64,000 bases of DNA from Synechococcus sp. CBW1107 (GTDB lineage: Bacteria > Cyanobacteriota > Cyanobacteriia > PCC-6307 > Cyanobiaceae): contig NZ_CP064908.1 of the NCBI RefSeq assembly GCF_015841355.1, forward strand, positions 1,984,001 to 2,048,000, given 5' to 3'. The notes beneath the pieces are model-generated. The model searched no databases. It had not been told where the DNA came from and saw only the letters and a list, made by a program, of their open reading frames with translations. The number at the start of each line of letters is the position of its first letter. Position 1 is the stretch's first letter. The position numbers and the translations under genes are program-made. Positions 35,175 through 43,902 of this stretch are shown one piece after another.

Positions 35175-38100
35175 CATGGCTCCTTAGTCCTGGGCCACCA
35201 GCGGCGTCCCTCCAGCAATTTCACCTCCAGGTACACCACCGGCACGACGAACAGCGTCAGGCCGGTGGACACCAGCAGCCCGAAGAACACAACCGTGCCG
35301 ATGCTGATGCGGCTGGCGGCACCAGCCCCGGTGGCCAGCAGCAGGGGCAGGAATCCGGCGAGCGAAGAGAGCGCCGTGAGCAGAATCGGGCGCAGGCGGC
35401 TGATGGCCGCTTCTTCCACCGCCTCGCGTAGGCCCTGGCCTTCCTTCAGGCGCTGGTTGGCGAACTCAACGATGAGGATGCCGTTCTTGGCGGCCAGGCT
35501 CACCAGCACGAGCATGCCCACCTGGGCATAGATGTCCAGGAAGAGCCCTCGGCCAGCCAGGCCAAGCAGGGCGCCGAGCAGGGCCAGGGGCACCGTGATC
35601 AGGATGATCAGTGGGTCGAGAAAACTCTCGTAGAGCCCGGCCAGCACCAGGAACACCACGGCCATCCCCAGGGCGAACAGTTGCCAGGTGCGTCCTCCCG
35701 CCTGGCGTTCCTCCTTGGCGAGCCCAACCCACTCCAGGGCGATCACGGGATTGGCCAGCTCTTGCTTCACCTGCTCCAGCGTCTGGATCGCCTGACCTGT
35801 GCTCAGACCTGCCTTGGGCAGAGCCTGCACGGTGATCGATCGTGCCAGCCGGCTGTGGTTGATGACCGTCGGGCCACTGTCCTGCTGCAGCGACACCAGT
35901 TCACGCAGGGGAACCAGGTTCCCTTCCCGGCTGCGCACCTCAAGGGCCAGCACGTCCTCGGCCGTGCGGCGGAAGGCCCCATCCAGTTGCACGATCACCC
36001 GCCTGACCCGCTCGCCTTCGAAGGTGTCGTTGACGTAGCTGCTGCCGAAACTGGCACCCAGGGTCTTCACCACCGTGTCGAGGTCCACACCCAGCGACGC
36101 CATGCGCAGCCGATCGGGCTGCAGGCGCAGTTGCGGTGAATCGGCACTGAAACGTGTCCCCACCCGCTGGAAGTCGCCCGTGGCGTTGGCGGCGGCGATG
36201 AACTCGCGGGTGATCTGCTCGAATTCGCTCAGACTGAGACGCCCGCCGCTGAGATCCAGCAGTTCCAGTTCCAGTCCCCCCTCACTGCTGAAGCCCCTCA
36301 CCACCGGTGGGACGCTCACCAGCACCGTTGCATCGCTGATGGAACTGCGCAGTCGTTTGGAGAGCCGCTCGGCCACCGCTTCACTGCTGTCTTCGGCCCG
36401 GGAGCCACGCTCCTGCAGCGGCTTCAGGCGCAGAAAGAAGATCCCCCGGTTCGGTGCACTGTCGCCGAAGGAGCGGCCTGAGTAGAAGTTGCCGACCCGT
36501 ACCAGAGGCTCGCTGGTCACCAGCTGTCGCACCTGCTCCATGACGGCTTCGGTGCGTTGGATCGATGCCCCGCCAGGCAGGACCACCACTCCGCGGATCT
36601 GACTGTCGTCTTCCTGGGGAATGAAAGCCGTCGGCAGTTGCCCCAGTCCCCAGCCCGCCAGGATCAGGCCGCCCAGCAGCCCGAGCAGGATGCGGCGCCG
36701 CCAGCGAAAACTGCGATCCAGGGCCCGGCCGTAGTGCTCTCCGAGCCGATGGATCCAGCGTTGGGGCCGATCCAGCAGTCGGCGCAGCCAGTGAGGTTCC
36801 TTCCAGCCGTGCTGCAGCAGCCAGCTGGAAGCCACAGGCGTGAAGGTGAGGGCATTGATGGTGGAGAAGAGGATCGTGGCGCTGATCGTGATCGCGATCG
36901 GCTGGTAGAGCCGGCCCACGCTGCCGGGCATCGCCAGCACCGGCAGGAAGACCACCACCAGCACCAGCGAAGTGGCGATCACCGCACTGCCCAGCTCCTG
37001 CATGGCGTTATGAGCAGCCCGCCAGGGTGGTTCCCCCAGCTCGAGCCGGCGGCCGATGTCTTCGCTGACCACGATCGCGTCATCCACCACCAGGCCTGTG
37101 GCCAGCACCATGCCGAAGAGGCTGAGGGTGTTGATCGAACTGTCCGTCAGCCGCAGGATCGTGAAGCTTCCCACCAGGGCCACGGGCACGGCCACGGCGG
37201 TGATGGCCGCCAGGCGGCTGTTCCCCAGCGCCAGCAACAGCACCAGCAGCACCAGCAGCACGGCGTCGCGCAGGCTGCCCCAGGTGAGCTGGATGCTCTC
37301 GCGCACACTGTCGGCCACATCGACGATGCGCTCCAGTTCCACACCCACCGGGAAGTCGGGCTCCAGCCGGCTCAGTGCTGCGTTGACGGCATTGCTCACC
37401 TCCAGGGCATTGCTGCCGTCACGCTGGAAGATCAGCACGGCCAGGGTGGGTTGTCCTGCCAGGTTCATGGCGGTGCTCTCGAAACTCTCCTCATCGAGCA
37501 CGACCCGCCCCACGTCCCTGAGCTGCACCACCCCGCCGTTGCTGGCCCGGCTCACCACCAGACCCTCCAGTTCGCCGGGGGTGCGCAGCCGACCCTCCAT
37601 CTCGAGGGGCAGGGTGATCTCCTGGCCGGCTGGGCTGGGGGCATCGCCCACCTGGCCCAGGGCGGCGAGGACGTTCTGCTCCTCCAATGCGTCTTCGATG
37701 TCGGTGATGGTGAGGTTGCGCTGCTCCAGGGCCACCGGATCCAGCCAGACCCTGAATGCCAGTTCACTGCCGCCGGCGACGGCCACGTTGCCGACTCCAG
37801 GCACCCGCTGAAGTTCATCCCTGAGCCGCTGGTCCAGCCAGCCGCTCAGGAAGGCGTCGCTATACATGCCCTTCGGAGTGCTGAAGCTGATCACCATCAG
37901 CAGGTCGTCGGAGCTGCGGCGCACCTGCACCCCCAGACGGGCCACCTCGGGTGGCAGCCGCCGGTTCACCAGAACGGCTTCGTTCTGGGCATTGATCTGG
38001 TTGAGCTCGGGATTGCCCCCTTCGAAGGTGAGGGTGATCGAGCTGCCATTGGCGGAACTGGTGGAGCGGATGCTCTCCAGCCGATCCAACCCGTTCAGCT

Positions 38101-38308
38101 GCCGCTCCAGTGGAGTGGTCACCCCCTGCTCCACCGCCAGGGCTCCGCCACCGGGATAGGTGGCGCGAACGTTCACCCGCACGGGTGCGATCGGGGGAAG
38201 GTTTTCCACCTGCAGGCCCGGCAGGCTGAGCAGGCCGGCCATCACGATCAGCAGGCTCACCACCAGGGTGAGCACCGGTCGGCGAAGGAAAGGATCAGAG
38301 ACCGACAT
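35174..38308 (-). CDS. RND-family efflux transporter (AcrB-type)
   Basis: A 1044-residue inner-membrane proton-driven exporter of the HAE/AcrB family. It has a typical N-terminal helix (FLRRPVLTLVVSLLIVMAGL), large periplasmic loops, and the proton-relay Asp pair in ATGLVVDDAIVVSEDI; the second half repeats the plan, as expected. The ATG at 38308 (MSVSDPF) was chosen over one 7 codons upstream because RND pumps usually begin close to the first helix. No membrane-fusion or TolC-type gene is adjacent, so partners must be elsewhere. The substrate is unknown; multidrug or lipid export is the family range. Confidence 0.93.
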   Translation of the reverse strand: MSVSDPFLRRPVLTLVVSLLIVMAGLLSLPGLQVENLPPIAPVRVNVRATYPGGGALAVEQGVTTPLERQLNGLDRLESIRSTSSANGSSITLTFEGGNPELNQINAQNEAVLVNRRLPPEVARLGVQVRRSSDDLLMVISFSTPKGMYSDAFLSGWLDQRLRDELQRVPGVGNVAVAGGSELAFRVWLDPVALEQRNLTITDIEDALEEQNVLAALGQVGDAPSPAGQEITLPLEMEGRLRTPGELEGLVVSRASNGGVVQLRDVGRVVLDEESFESTAMNLAGQPTLAVLIFQRDGSNALEVSNAVNAALSRLEPDFPVGVELERIVDVADSVRESIQLTWGSLRDAVLLVLLVLLLALGNSRLAAITAVAVPVALVGSFTILRLTDSSINTLSLFGMVLATGLVVDDAIVVSEDIGRRLELGEPPWRAAHNAMQELGSAVIATSLVLVVVFLPVLAMPGSVGRLYQPIAITISATILFSTINALTFTPVASSWLLQHGWKEPHWLRRLLDRPQRWIHRLGEHYGRALDRSFRWRRRILLGLLGGLILAGWGLGQLPTAFIPQEDDSQIRGVVVLPGGASIQRTEAVMEQVRQLVTSEPLVRVGNFYSGRSFGDSAPNRGIFFLRLKPLQERGSRAEDSSEAVAERLSKRLRSSISDATVLVSVPPVVRGFSSEGGLELELLDLSGGRLSLSEFEQITREFIAAANATGDFQRVGTRFSADSPQLRLQPDRLRMASLGVDLDTVVKTLGASFGSSYVNDTFEGERVRRVIVQLDGAFRRTAEDVLALEVRSREGNLVPLRELVSLQQDSGPTVINHSRLARSITVQALPKAGLSTGQAIQTLEQVKQELANPVIALEWVGLAKEERQAGGRTWQLFALGMAVVFLVLAGLYESFLDPLIILITVPLALLGALLGLAGRGLFLDIYAQVGMLVLVSLAAKNGILIVEFANQRLKEGQGLREAVEEAAISRLRPILLTALSSLAGFLPLLLATGAGAASRISIGTVVFFGLLVSTGLTLFVVPVVYLEVKLLEGRRWWPRTKEP

Positions 38309-38398
38309 CGAACCGTCAGCTCGGGGCACGCCCGAGGAGTCTGCCCGCCCTGGCAGGGGCGCTGGAGGTTCCTGGCTCGATCAGAGGGCATTCCGCCC

Positions 38399-38424
38399 AA
38401 AAAAAGCCCCGCTGCAGCGGGGCC
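38399..38424 (-). terminator. psaIL intrinsic terminator
   Basis: On the minus strand the palindrome GCCCCGCTGCAGCGGGGC (38406-38423) is followed by seven T residues (A-run 38399-38405 on the plus strand). It lies about 60 bp after the psaL stop and before the RND gene, the expected end of the psaI-psaL transcript. Confidence 0.9.
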
Positions 38425-38483
38425 TGGCGAACCTGTCGGGTTCGATTTGCGGGTTGTGGGGTGAGGGTGTTACAGAGTGCGCC

Positions 38484-38975
38484 TCAGCCGACACTCCAGA
38501 CGCCACCGGCGAGGTCGACCAGGGGGGAGACCAGGGCGGTGCCGGCCAGGAACCAGGCGAAGGCGGCGCCACCGCAGCCACCCAGCCAGAACCCGCTGGC
38601 GAACTCGGCCCATCCGGCCTTGGTGAAGAGATCGGCGGGGGGGGTGTCGATCGTGACGTCGGGCGGTTGCACGTTCGGGCCGTTGCCCGCGGTGCCGTAG
38701 ATCGACAGGCAGACGGTGAGGATCGACACCAGGCCGATGGTGGCCAGCAGGCCAGCGGTGGTGGCGTACTCCGTGAGCCGGAGGGGGCCGGTGATGGCGA
38801 AGGGTCCGTAGAGGAAGAACCCGTGGGCCATTCCCACTTCCAGGCCGCGGCGGTTGGGGGAGAGTGCCGGTCGGTAGGCGGGCAGGGCGTTCAGGAACGC
38901 CTTCGTGAAGTAACTGCTGTTGACGGGGGTGGCCAGATTGCCGACGGTGGGGTCGGCCACGGGATGCACGGTCAT
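38484..38975 (-). CDS. psaL: Photosystem I subunit XI
   Basis: A 163-residue PSI subunit with the PsaL pattern: an N-terminal soluble part (NPV...; here [17 protein letters not shown]), [32 protein letters not shown], and C-terminal hydrophobic helices. PsaL is needed for PSI trimer assembly. It is 46 bp after psaI on the same strand and ends before a strong terminator. Confidence 0.96.
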   Translation of the reverse strand: MTVHPVADPTVGNLATPVNSSYFTKAFLNALPAYRPALSPNRRGLEVGMAHGFFLYGPFAITGPLRLTEYATTAGLLATIGLVSILTVCLSIYGTAGNGPNVQPPDVTIDTPPADLFTKAGWAEFASGFWLGGCGGAAFAWFLAGTALVSPLVDLAGGVWSVG

Positions 38976-39021
38976 GGACGGGCTCGTGGGGGGGACGGAA
39001 GGCAGAAAGCGGGCGAGGCGC

Positions 39022-39138
39022 TCAGTCGCGCGCTTCGATCACGTTGAACAGCAGGGCCATGGCCACGGCAGGGCCGAGGATCCCCACCAGGGGCACGAAC
39101 ATCGACGGCAGCCAGGCGGCGGCGAATTCTCCAGTCAT
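39022..39138 (-). CDS. psaI: Photosystem I subunit VIII
   Basis: A 38-residue single-helix PSI subunit, [12 protein letters not shown]... ending NVIEARD, typical of cyanobacterial PsaI. PsaI sits next to PsaL in the trimer centre. The ATG at 39138 gives the usual length; a frame extending 26 codons upstream is not conserved and is rejected. It forms an operon with psaL. Confidence 0.93.
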   Translation of the reverse strand: MTGEFAAAWLPSMFVPLVGILGPAVAMALLFNVIEARD

Positions 39139-39230
39139 GGCGCGGGCCAATACAGCAACCGCCGGTACTGTAAAGATCACTGCAGGGCAGGCTTTGTCGG
39201 CCTGCAGTTGCGACATAAAAGTTCAATCCG
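39139..39230. promoter_or_regulatory. psaI/unknown-gene divergent control region with inverted repeats
   Basis: This 92-bp gap lies between psaI (minus) and a plus-strand gene. It holds CTGCAG arms at 39180-39185 and 39202-39207, and a nested pair GCAGGC (39187-39192) and GCCTGC (39200-39205) around TTTGTCG. On the minus strand, TTTACA with TATTGG 16 nt further on is a weak -35/-10 candidate that would be nearly leaderless for psaI. TTTACA is also part of the known light-regulatory HLR1 consensus, but only one half is seen. Confidence 0.5.
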
Positions 39231-39722
39231 ATGCAGCAGGCCCTTCCCGCCGCCGCGGCTCTCCTGCTGGTGTTCTGGCTCCTTCGCCGCCGCACAAGTT
39301 CCCTGTCATGCCGTGATGACGGCCGTGCCGTCGCCGCCGTCAGCCGCGCCCGGCTCGAGCGGCTGGGCGAACCGGCCGTTCCAGCCCTTCCTTCGACAGC
39401 CGTGGCCCCGCAGGCCCCGGCCTTGTCCTGGCCGGCCGCCCAAGAGTCCGGTGCACCCCTGGATCCGTACCGCCGGCGGCAGCTGCTCGCCGAGCTTCGG
39501 ACCGCCGCTGCGGGCAGCCCAGGCGAGCGCCTGGCGGCCCTGGCCGCCTGCCTGGCCTGGGGTGATCGGGCCTGCCTGCCCCTGCTCAGGAGGGCTCGCT
39601 TCGATCCCGACCCCCGCGTGGCGGTCCTGGCTGCCGAAGCGATCGCGGCGTTCCGCGGGAGGCCGGCGGCGGCGGCGCCTCAGCCCGCCAGGCTGCCGCG
39701 CAACGTGGCCCGTACCCGATAG
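39231..39722 (+). CDS. Protein with HEAT-like C-terminus, unknown
   Basis: A 163-residue protein with a short N-terminal hydrophobic segment (residues 4-18, ALPAAAALLLVFWLL) and a C-terminal helical pair (GDRACLPLLRRARFDPDPRVAVLAAEAIAAF) like one HEAT repeat. I do not recognise a family. It is divergent from psaI and its 3' end overlaps the convergent glycosyltransferase by 43 bp. Membrane-anchored cytoplasmic or thylakoid-lumen location is not decided. Confidence 0.6.
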   Translation: MQQALPAAAALLLVFWLLRRRTSSLSCRDDGRAVAAVSRARLERLGEPAVPALPSTAVAPQAPALSWPAAQESGAPLDPYRRRQLLAELRTAAAGSPGERLAALAACLAWGDRACLPLLRRARFDPDPRVAVLAAEAIAAFRGRPAAAAPQPARLPRNVARTR

Positions 39723-40651
39723 ATCGGGCGACCCTGGCTTTCGTGATACGTGCGCATCTGCAGCTCCGCCAGCAGCCCGAAGCAGAACAGCTGGATGCCG
39801 GCCACGATCGCCAGCACCGCCACCATCAACAGGGGACGGGCACCCACATCGGCGTTGAAGAGAATCTTCTCGCCGAGCAGCATCAGACCCAGCACCAGGC
39901 CGATCGCCAGGCAGGCCAGGCCACCGAAGCCGAACACATGCATCGGCCTGGTGAGGAAGCGTTTCATGAACCAGACCGTCAGCAGGTCCATCAGCACCCG
40001 GAAGGTGCGATCGATGCCGTACTTGCTCTCGCCGAAACGCCGGGCGTGGTGATTCACCTTCACCTCCGTGATTCGCGCCCCCTCGATGAAGGCCAGGGCT
40101 GGCAGGAAACGGTGCAGTTCGCCGTAGAGGTTCATGTCCGCCACCACTTCCCGGCGGTAGGCCTTGAGGGAGCAGCCGTAATCGTGCAGGCGCACCCCCG
40201 TGACCCGGGCGATCAGGCGGTTGGCGATCCTGGAGGGGAGCAGGCGCTGCAGCGCCGCATCCTGCCGCTGGTGACGCCAGCCGCTGACCAGGTCGTAACC
40301 CTGCTCAAGCCGGTCCAGCAGCAGGGGGATGTCGGCTGGATCGTTCTGCAGGTCGCCATCGAGGGTGATGATCACGTCCCCGTGACTGGCATCGAAGCCG
40401 GCGGCCATCGCCGCAGTCTGGCCGTAGTTCCGCCGCAGCAGCACCGCCACCAGTTCTGGAGTCGCCGCGGCGAGTTCCTCCAGCCTTGCCGCGGTCCCGT
40501 CGCTGGAGCCGTCATCGACCAGCACCAGCTCGAAGCGGCGGCCCAGGGGCCTGAGGCTGGCAAGCAGCTGCTCCACCAGCGGGCCGAGGCTTTCCTCCTC
40601 GTTGAACAGGGGAATCACGACCGAGAGCTCGGGGCCGTGCGTCGCGGTCAT
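39680..40651 (-). CDS. Family 2 glycosyltransferase, GtrB/DPM1-like
   Basis: A 323-residue GT-A fold glycosyltransferase. It has the N-terminal VVIPLFNEEESLGPLVEQL, the metal-binding DGSSDGT, LDGDLQNDPAD and a C-terminal pair of transmembrane helices (about residues 215-280). This layout is typical of GtrB-like enzymes that transfer a sugar to undecaprenyl phosphate at the inner membrane. The acceptor and sugar are unknown. It is 43 bp upstream of the NlpC/P60 gene's stop on the same strand. Confidence 0.9.
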   Translation of the reverse strand: MTATHGPELSVVIPLFNEEESLGPLVEQLLASLRPLGRRFELVLVDDGSSDGTAARLEELAAATPELVAVLLRRNYGQTAAMAAGFDASHGDVIITLDGDLQNDPADIPLLLDRLEQGYDLVSGWRHQRQDAALQRLLPSRIANRLIARVTGVRLHDYGCSLKAYRREVVADMNLYGELHRFLPALAFIEGARITEVKVNHHARRFGESKYGIDRTFRVLMDLLTVWFMKRFLTRPMHVFGFGGLACLAIGLVLGLMLLGEKILFNADVGARPLLMVAVLAIVAGIQLFCFGLLAELQMRTYHESQGRPIYRVRATLRGSLAG

Positions 40652-40694
40652 GACGGCGGGGCTGTATCGGAGTGCAACCTACGGGAGCCCGGGG

Positions 40695-41426
40695 TCAGGG
40701 CAGGGTGGTGCCGTCATGGCTGCGCATCACCCGCCCGGCTCCGCGCAGTTCGCTGCGGTAGTGACATGACACGGGATGGTCGGACTCGGGGCTCAGCTGG
40801 TCGATGCCGAGGCCATCACGGCCATGGTCCTTGCCGGAGCTGTGCAGGTAGCGCCCGCCGCCCAGGTAGAGCCCCACATGGCTGCAGCGCTGGGGGCGGC
40901 CGAAGAAGATCAGATCCCCGGGTCGCAGCAGAGCGAACACCCCCGGGCGCACAGCCACCGGCTGACAGAAGCGCTCCTGCTGGTAGGCGTCCCGGGGGAT
41001 CCAGATCCCAGCGCTGGCGAAGGCGCTCTGGACGAAGCCCGAGCAATCGAAGTCGGGGCCGAGCGTGCCGCCCCAGAGGTAATGGTTGGGCTGCTGCCGG
41101 GCTCTCTCGGCGAAGGCCAGCACGTCCGGCAGGCTGGCGGTGATGCGGCTCGGCCCCAGGGGGCGCGGCCGGCTGGGCTGGCCGGGGATGGCCCGCTCCA
41201 GCAGGTCGCTGATCTCGATCCAGCAGCGGTAGCCATCCTCCAGCAGCCGGGCCCGCAGCCGGGTCCCCTCGACAGGGCCGAGCAACTGCAAGGCGCGGCC
41301 GCGGCGGGCCTGGGTGGCCAGCCCCGGGCCCGTGGAGCGGGCGTGGCCGTCGATGTCGGCGCTCAGCCGCCAGCAGCGGCCCGCCTGCAACGCATCGGCG
41401 TACACCCCGGTTCCTACGCTCTCCAT
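40695..41426 (-). CDS. NlpC/P60 cell-wall peptidase
   Basis: A 243-residue cysteine peptidase. The nucleophile Cys128 is in DFDCSGF and the catalytic His183 in SHVGLYLG; the following HSSGK stretch belongs to the same domain. An N-terminal SH3-like domain (about residues 15-75) precedes it, as in cyanobacterial peptidoglycan endopeptidases such as AvPCP. No clear signal peptide is seen. The ATG at 41426 is only 5 bp from the start of the divergent serine hydrolase, which suggests that the real starts lie a little further in. Confidence 0.88.
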   Translation of the reverse strand: MESVGTGVYADALQAGRCWRLSADIDGHARSTGPGLATQARRGRALQLLGPVEGTRLRARLLEDGYRCWIEISDLLERAIPGQPSRPRPLGPSRITASLPDVLAFAERARQQPNHYLWGGTLGPDFDCSGFVQSAFASAGIWIPRDAYQQERFCQPVAVRPGVFALLRPGDLIFFGRPQRCSHVGLYLGGGRYLHSSGKDHGRDGLGIDQLSPESDHPVSCHYRSELRGAGRVMRSHDGTTLP

Positions 41427-41431
41427 GGCAG

Positions 41432-42376
41432 ATGGCGGTACCGATGGCGTTCTACAGCCCCGATGCGGCGATGGGAGCGATCCTCGAAGACCACCTCCAG
41501 GCCCTGGAGTTCCAGGGCCGTCCCGGTCTCACCTCCCAGATCTCGATCACCTGGTTGCGCTATCCGGGCAGCCTGATCGGTGCGGCTGAGGCTGGGGAGT
41601 CGTCGAGGCCCTGGCTGGGGTCCGTGGTGGGGGCCGCCTGGGCCGGCTCCAGGCCCCGCTATCCGGCCAGCGTGGTCAAGCTCTTCTATCTGGCGGCCAC
41701 CGAAGCCTGGCTCCAGCGCCAGTTGCTCGAAGAGGGCGTCGAGCTGCGCCGGGCCATGGCGGACATGATCCGCGACTCCAGCAATGACGCCACCGCCGTC
41801 CTGGTGGACTGGCTGACGGGCACCACCAGCGGTCCCGATCTGCCGGAGCGACCGCTGCGGGCCTGGATCGAGGGCCGCCAACTGGTGAACCGGTGGTATG
41901 CCGCCCTGGGCTGGAGCGAGTTCGAGGGCTGCAACGTCTGCCAGAAAACCTGGGGGGACGGTCCCTACGGACGGGAGCGTCAGTTCTACGGACCGGCCCT
42001 GGAGAACCGCAACCGGCTCAGCACGGATGCCACCGCCCGGCTCTTGCACATGATCATGGCGGGGGCTCTGGTGTCCCCCCCCGCCTGCGCCCGGATGCGG
42101 GAGCTCCTGAGCCGCTCCCTCGATCCCGGGCTGCGGGCTGCGGATCCGGAGAACCAGGTGGATGGTTTCATCGGGGGCGGCCTGCCCGCCGCTGCCCGGC
42201 TGTGGAGCAAGGCCGGCTGGATGAGCCAGGCCCGCCATGACGCGGCCTATGTGGAGATCGAGGGCCGCTCGCCTTTCCTGCTGGTGATCTTCAGCGAAGG
42301 GGCCGAGCGAGCCGCCGATGATCAGCTCCTGCCTGAGCTGAGCCGGCTGCTCAGCGAGGCCAGTTCCCAGAGCTGA
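41432..42376 (+). CDS. Class A beta-lactamase-fold serine hydrolase
   Basis: A 314-residue protein of the penicillin-binding/beta-lactamase superfamily. SxxK is SVVK (Ser80, Lys83), SxN is SSN (116-118) and the KTG triad appears as KAG in LWSKAGWMS near residue 255. The KTG to KAG change is tolerated in some relatives. No signal peptide is obvious at the ATG at 41432; the ATG at 41447 (MAFYSPDAA) is an alternative. It could be a D,D-peptidase-like enzyme or a beta-lactamase; function is not certain. Confidence 0.85.
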   Translation: MAVPMAFYSPDAAMGAILEDHLQALEFQGRPGLTSQISITWLRYPGSLIGAAEAGESSRPWLGSVVGAAWAGSRPRYPASVVKLFYLAATEAWLQRQLLEEGVELRRAMADMIRDSSNDATAVLVDWLTGTTSGPDLPERPLRAWIEGRQLVNRWYAALGWSEFEGCNVCQKTWGDGPYGRERQFYGPALENRNRLSTDATARLLHMIMAGALVSPPACARMRELLSRSLDPGLRAADPENQVDGFIGGGLPAAARLWSKAGWMSQARHDAAYVEIEGRSPFLLVIFSEGAERAADDQLLPELSRLLSEASSQS

Positions 42377-42393
42377 ACCCCCGTGGGCTGGAT

Positions 42394-42424
42394 GCCTGGG
42401 CGGGCCGAAATCCGCGGCCCAGGC
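42394..42424. terminator. Hairpin between serine hydrolase and tRNA-Ser
   Basis: GCCTGGGC (42394-42401) and GCCCAGGC (42417-42424) are perfect 8-bp arms with a 15-nt loop. It sits between the end of the plus-strand gene and the 3' end of the minus-strand tRNA. No T-run follows, so factor-dependent or bidirectional termination is only inferred. Confidence 0.42.
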
Positions 42425-42446
42425 TGCTGGCTGAAGATTGTTGGAA

Positions 42447-42535
42447 CGGAGAGGGAGGGATTCGAACCCTCGACAGAAGTTGCCTCCTGTAACTCCTTAG
42501 CAGGGAGCCGCTTTCAACCACTCAGCCACCTCTCC
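42447..42535 (-). tRNA. tRNA-Ser (anticodon GCT)
   Basis: A class II tRNA of 89 nt on the minus strand. The acceptor arms GGAGAGG and CCTCTCC pair, the anticodon loop CTGCTAA reads GCT, and a long variable arm (AGTTACAGGAGGCAACTTC region) follows. The T arm is GAGGGTTCGAATCCCTC. It decodes AGC and AGT. Confidence 0.95.
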
Positions 42536-42554
42536 AGGGGGCCGCAAGAGCTTA

Positions 42555-43775
42555 TCAGCGATCGCGCGCGCCTTCGCCAAGGCGGAGACGGAGCAGGCGG
42601 TGCTTGAAGCCGCAGAGAATTTCCCAGGGGATGGTGCCACTGGCCTGGGCCCAGTCCTGGGGGGTGATGCGCTCGCCGCCGTCGTCGCCCAGCAGGGTGA
42701 CCACCGAGCCCACCTCCAGCTGGGGAGCCTCGGTGGCATCGATCAGCAGCTGATCCATGGTGATCGCCCCCACCTGGGACAGCCGGCGCCCGGCGAAGAG
42801 CACCTCCAGTTGGTTGCTGAGCAGCCTGGGCACCCCATCGGCGTAGCCGATCGTGACTACCGCCAGCCGACTCGGACGCCGGGTGGTGTAGCGGTGGCCA
42901 TAGCTCACCCCCACCCCGGCCGGCACCTCGCGGATCAGGCACACCCTTGCCCGCACGCTCATCGCGGGCTGCAGCGGCACCGCGTGGCTCAGGTGCTCGG
43001 CGGGGGCATGGCCGTAGAGCGCCAGGCCCACACGCACCAGGTCGTAGTGGAGCCGGCGGCAGCGCAGGGTGCCGGCGGAATTGGCCAGATGGCGCACCCC
43101 GGTGGCCAGTCCCAGCTCACCGGCGCCGCGCAGCACGCTCTCGAAGCGCTGCTGCTGGAGGGCGGTCAGACCGCCCCCTCCCGGGTCGAGGGCATCGGCA
43201 TCGGCCAGGTGGGAGTAGACCCCCGCCAGCCGCACCGCATCCAGCCCCAGCAGGGCCTGCAGCAGCCTCACCCCATCGCCCCAGTCGACCCCGAGTCGGC
43301 CCATGCCGGTGTCGAGCTTGAGGTGCAGGGCCATGGAGCGGCCGCTGCCACTGGCCAGGTTCTGGCAGAGCAGGGCCTCGCGCATGCCGCTGATGGTGGG
43401 CATGAGCTCCCACTCCAGGCAGCTGCGCAGTTCCTCGGGGTGGATCAGATTCCCCATCACCAGCACCGGTGCCTCCAGGCCCGCCTGGCGCAACTCGATG
43501 CCTTCCTGCAGGGTGGCCACCCCCAGGGACGTGGCACCACCGGCCAGGGTCGCGCGAGCCACCGGGGCGGCGCCATGGCCGTAGCCATCAGCTTTGACGA
43601 CAGCCATCAGCGATGAGCCCGGAGCCAGCCACCGGCCCAGGGCTCTGGCGTTGTGCTCGATGGCTGTCTCATCGACCTCCACCCAGGCCCTCTGCCGCGG
43701 ATGCAGCCCGGGTCCGACGAACCGCTGGGGATCCTCAACTGGCAGTCGTTGGCTGGGCTGGAGCATCGTGGCCAT
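42555..43775 (-). CDS. alr: Alanine racemase
   Basis: PLP fold type III enzyme that makes D-alanine for peptidoglycan. The Schiff-base lysine lies in AVVKADGYGHGA and the catalytic Tyr in GVSYGHRYTT. The 406-residue product is normal in length. The ATG at 43775 is used; ATGs at 43802 and 43766 are alternatives. tRNA-Ser lies 19 bp after its stop and is probably read from a separate promoter or by read-through. Confidence 0.95.
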   Translation of the reverse strand: MATMLQPSQRLPVEDPQRFVGPGLHPRQRAWVEVDETAIEHNARALGRWLAPGSSLMAVVKADGYGHGAAPVARATLAGGATSLGVATLQEGIELRQAGLEAPVLVMGNLIHPEELRSCLEWELMPTISGMREALLCQNLASGSGRSMALHLKLDTGMGRLGVDWGDGVRLLQALLGLDAVRLAGVYSHLADADALDPGGGGLTALQQQRFESVLRGAGELGLATGVRHLANSAGTLRCRRLHYDLVRVGLALYGHAPAEHLSHAVPLQPAMSVRARVCLIREVPAGVGVSYGHRYTTRRPSRLAVVTIGYADGVPRLLSNQLEVLFAGRRLSQVGAITMDQLLIDATEAPQLEVGSVVTLLGDDGGERITPQDWAQASGTIPWEILCGFKHRLLRLRLGEGARDR

Positions 43776-43902
43776 CTCAGTCGGGCATCCCAGCAGAGTC
43801 AATCTGATGTGAACCGTCAGTCCAATCTCATGCCTGATGGATCAGACCCACTAGCATGGCGGCCATCTGGGGATCTGGCACCCCTTCCGTGGACCATGCG
43901 CC

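Noticed and set aside
36557-38464. 635-codon antisense frame over the RND pump
   Set aside because: It is rich in His, Gln and Gly and mirrors the codon bias of the real gene on the other strand.
39139-39216. 26-residue N-terminal extension of PsaI
   Set aside because: PsaI is about 38 residues in cyanobacteria and the extension lies over the palindromic control region.
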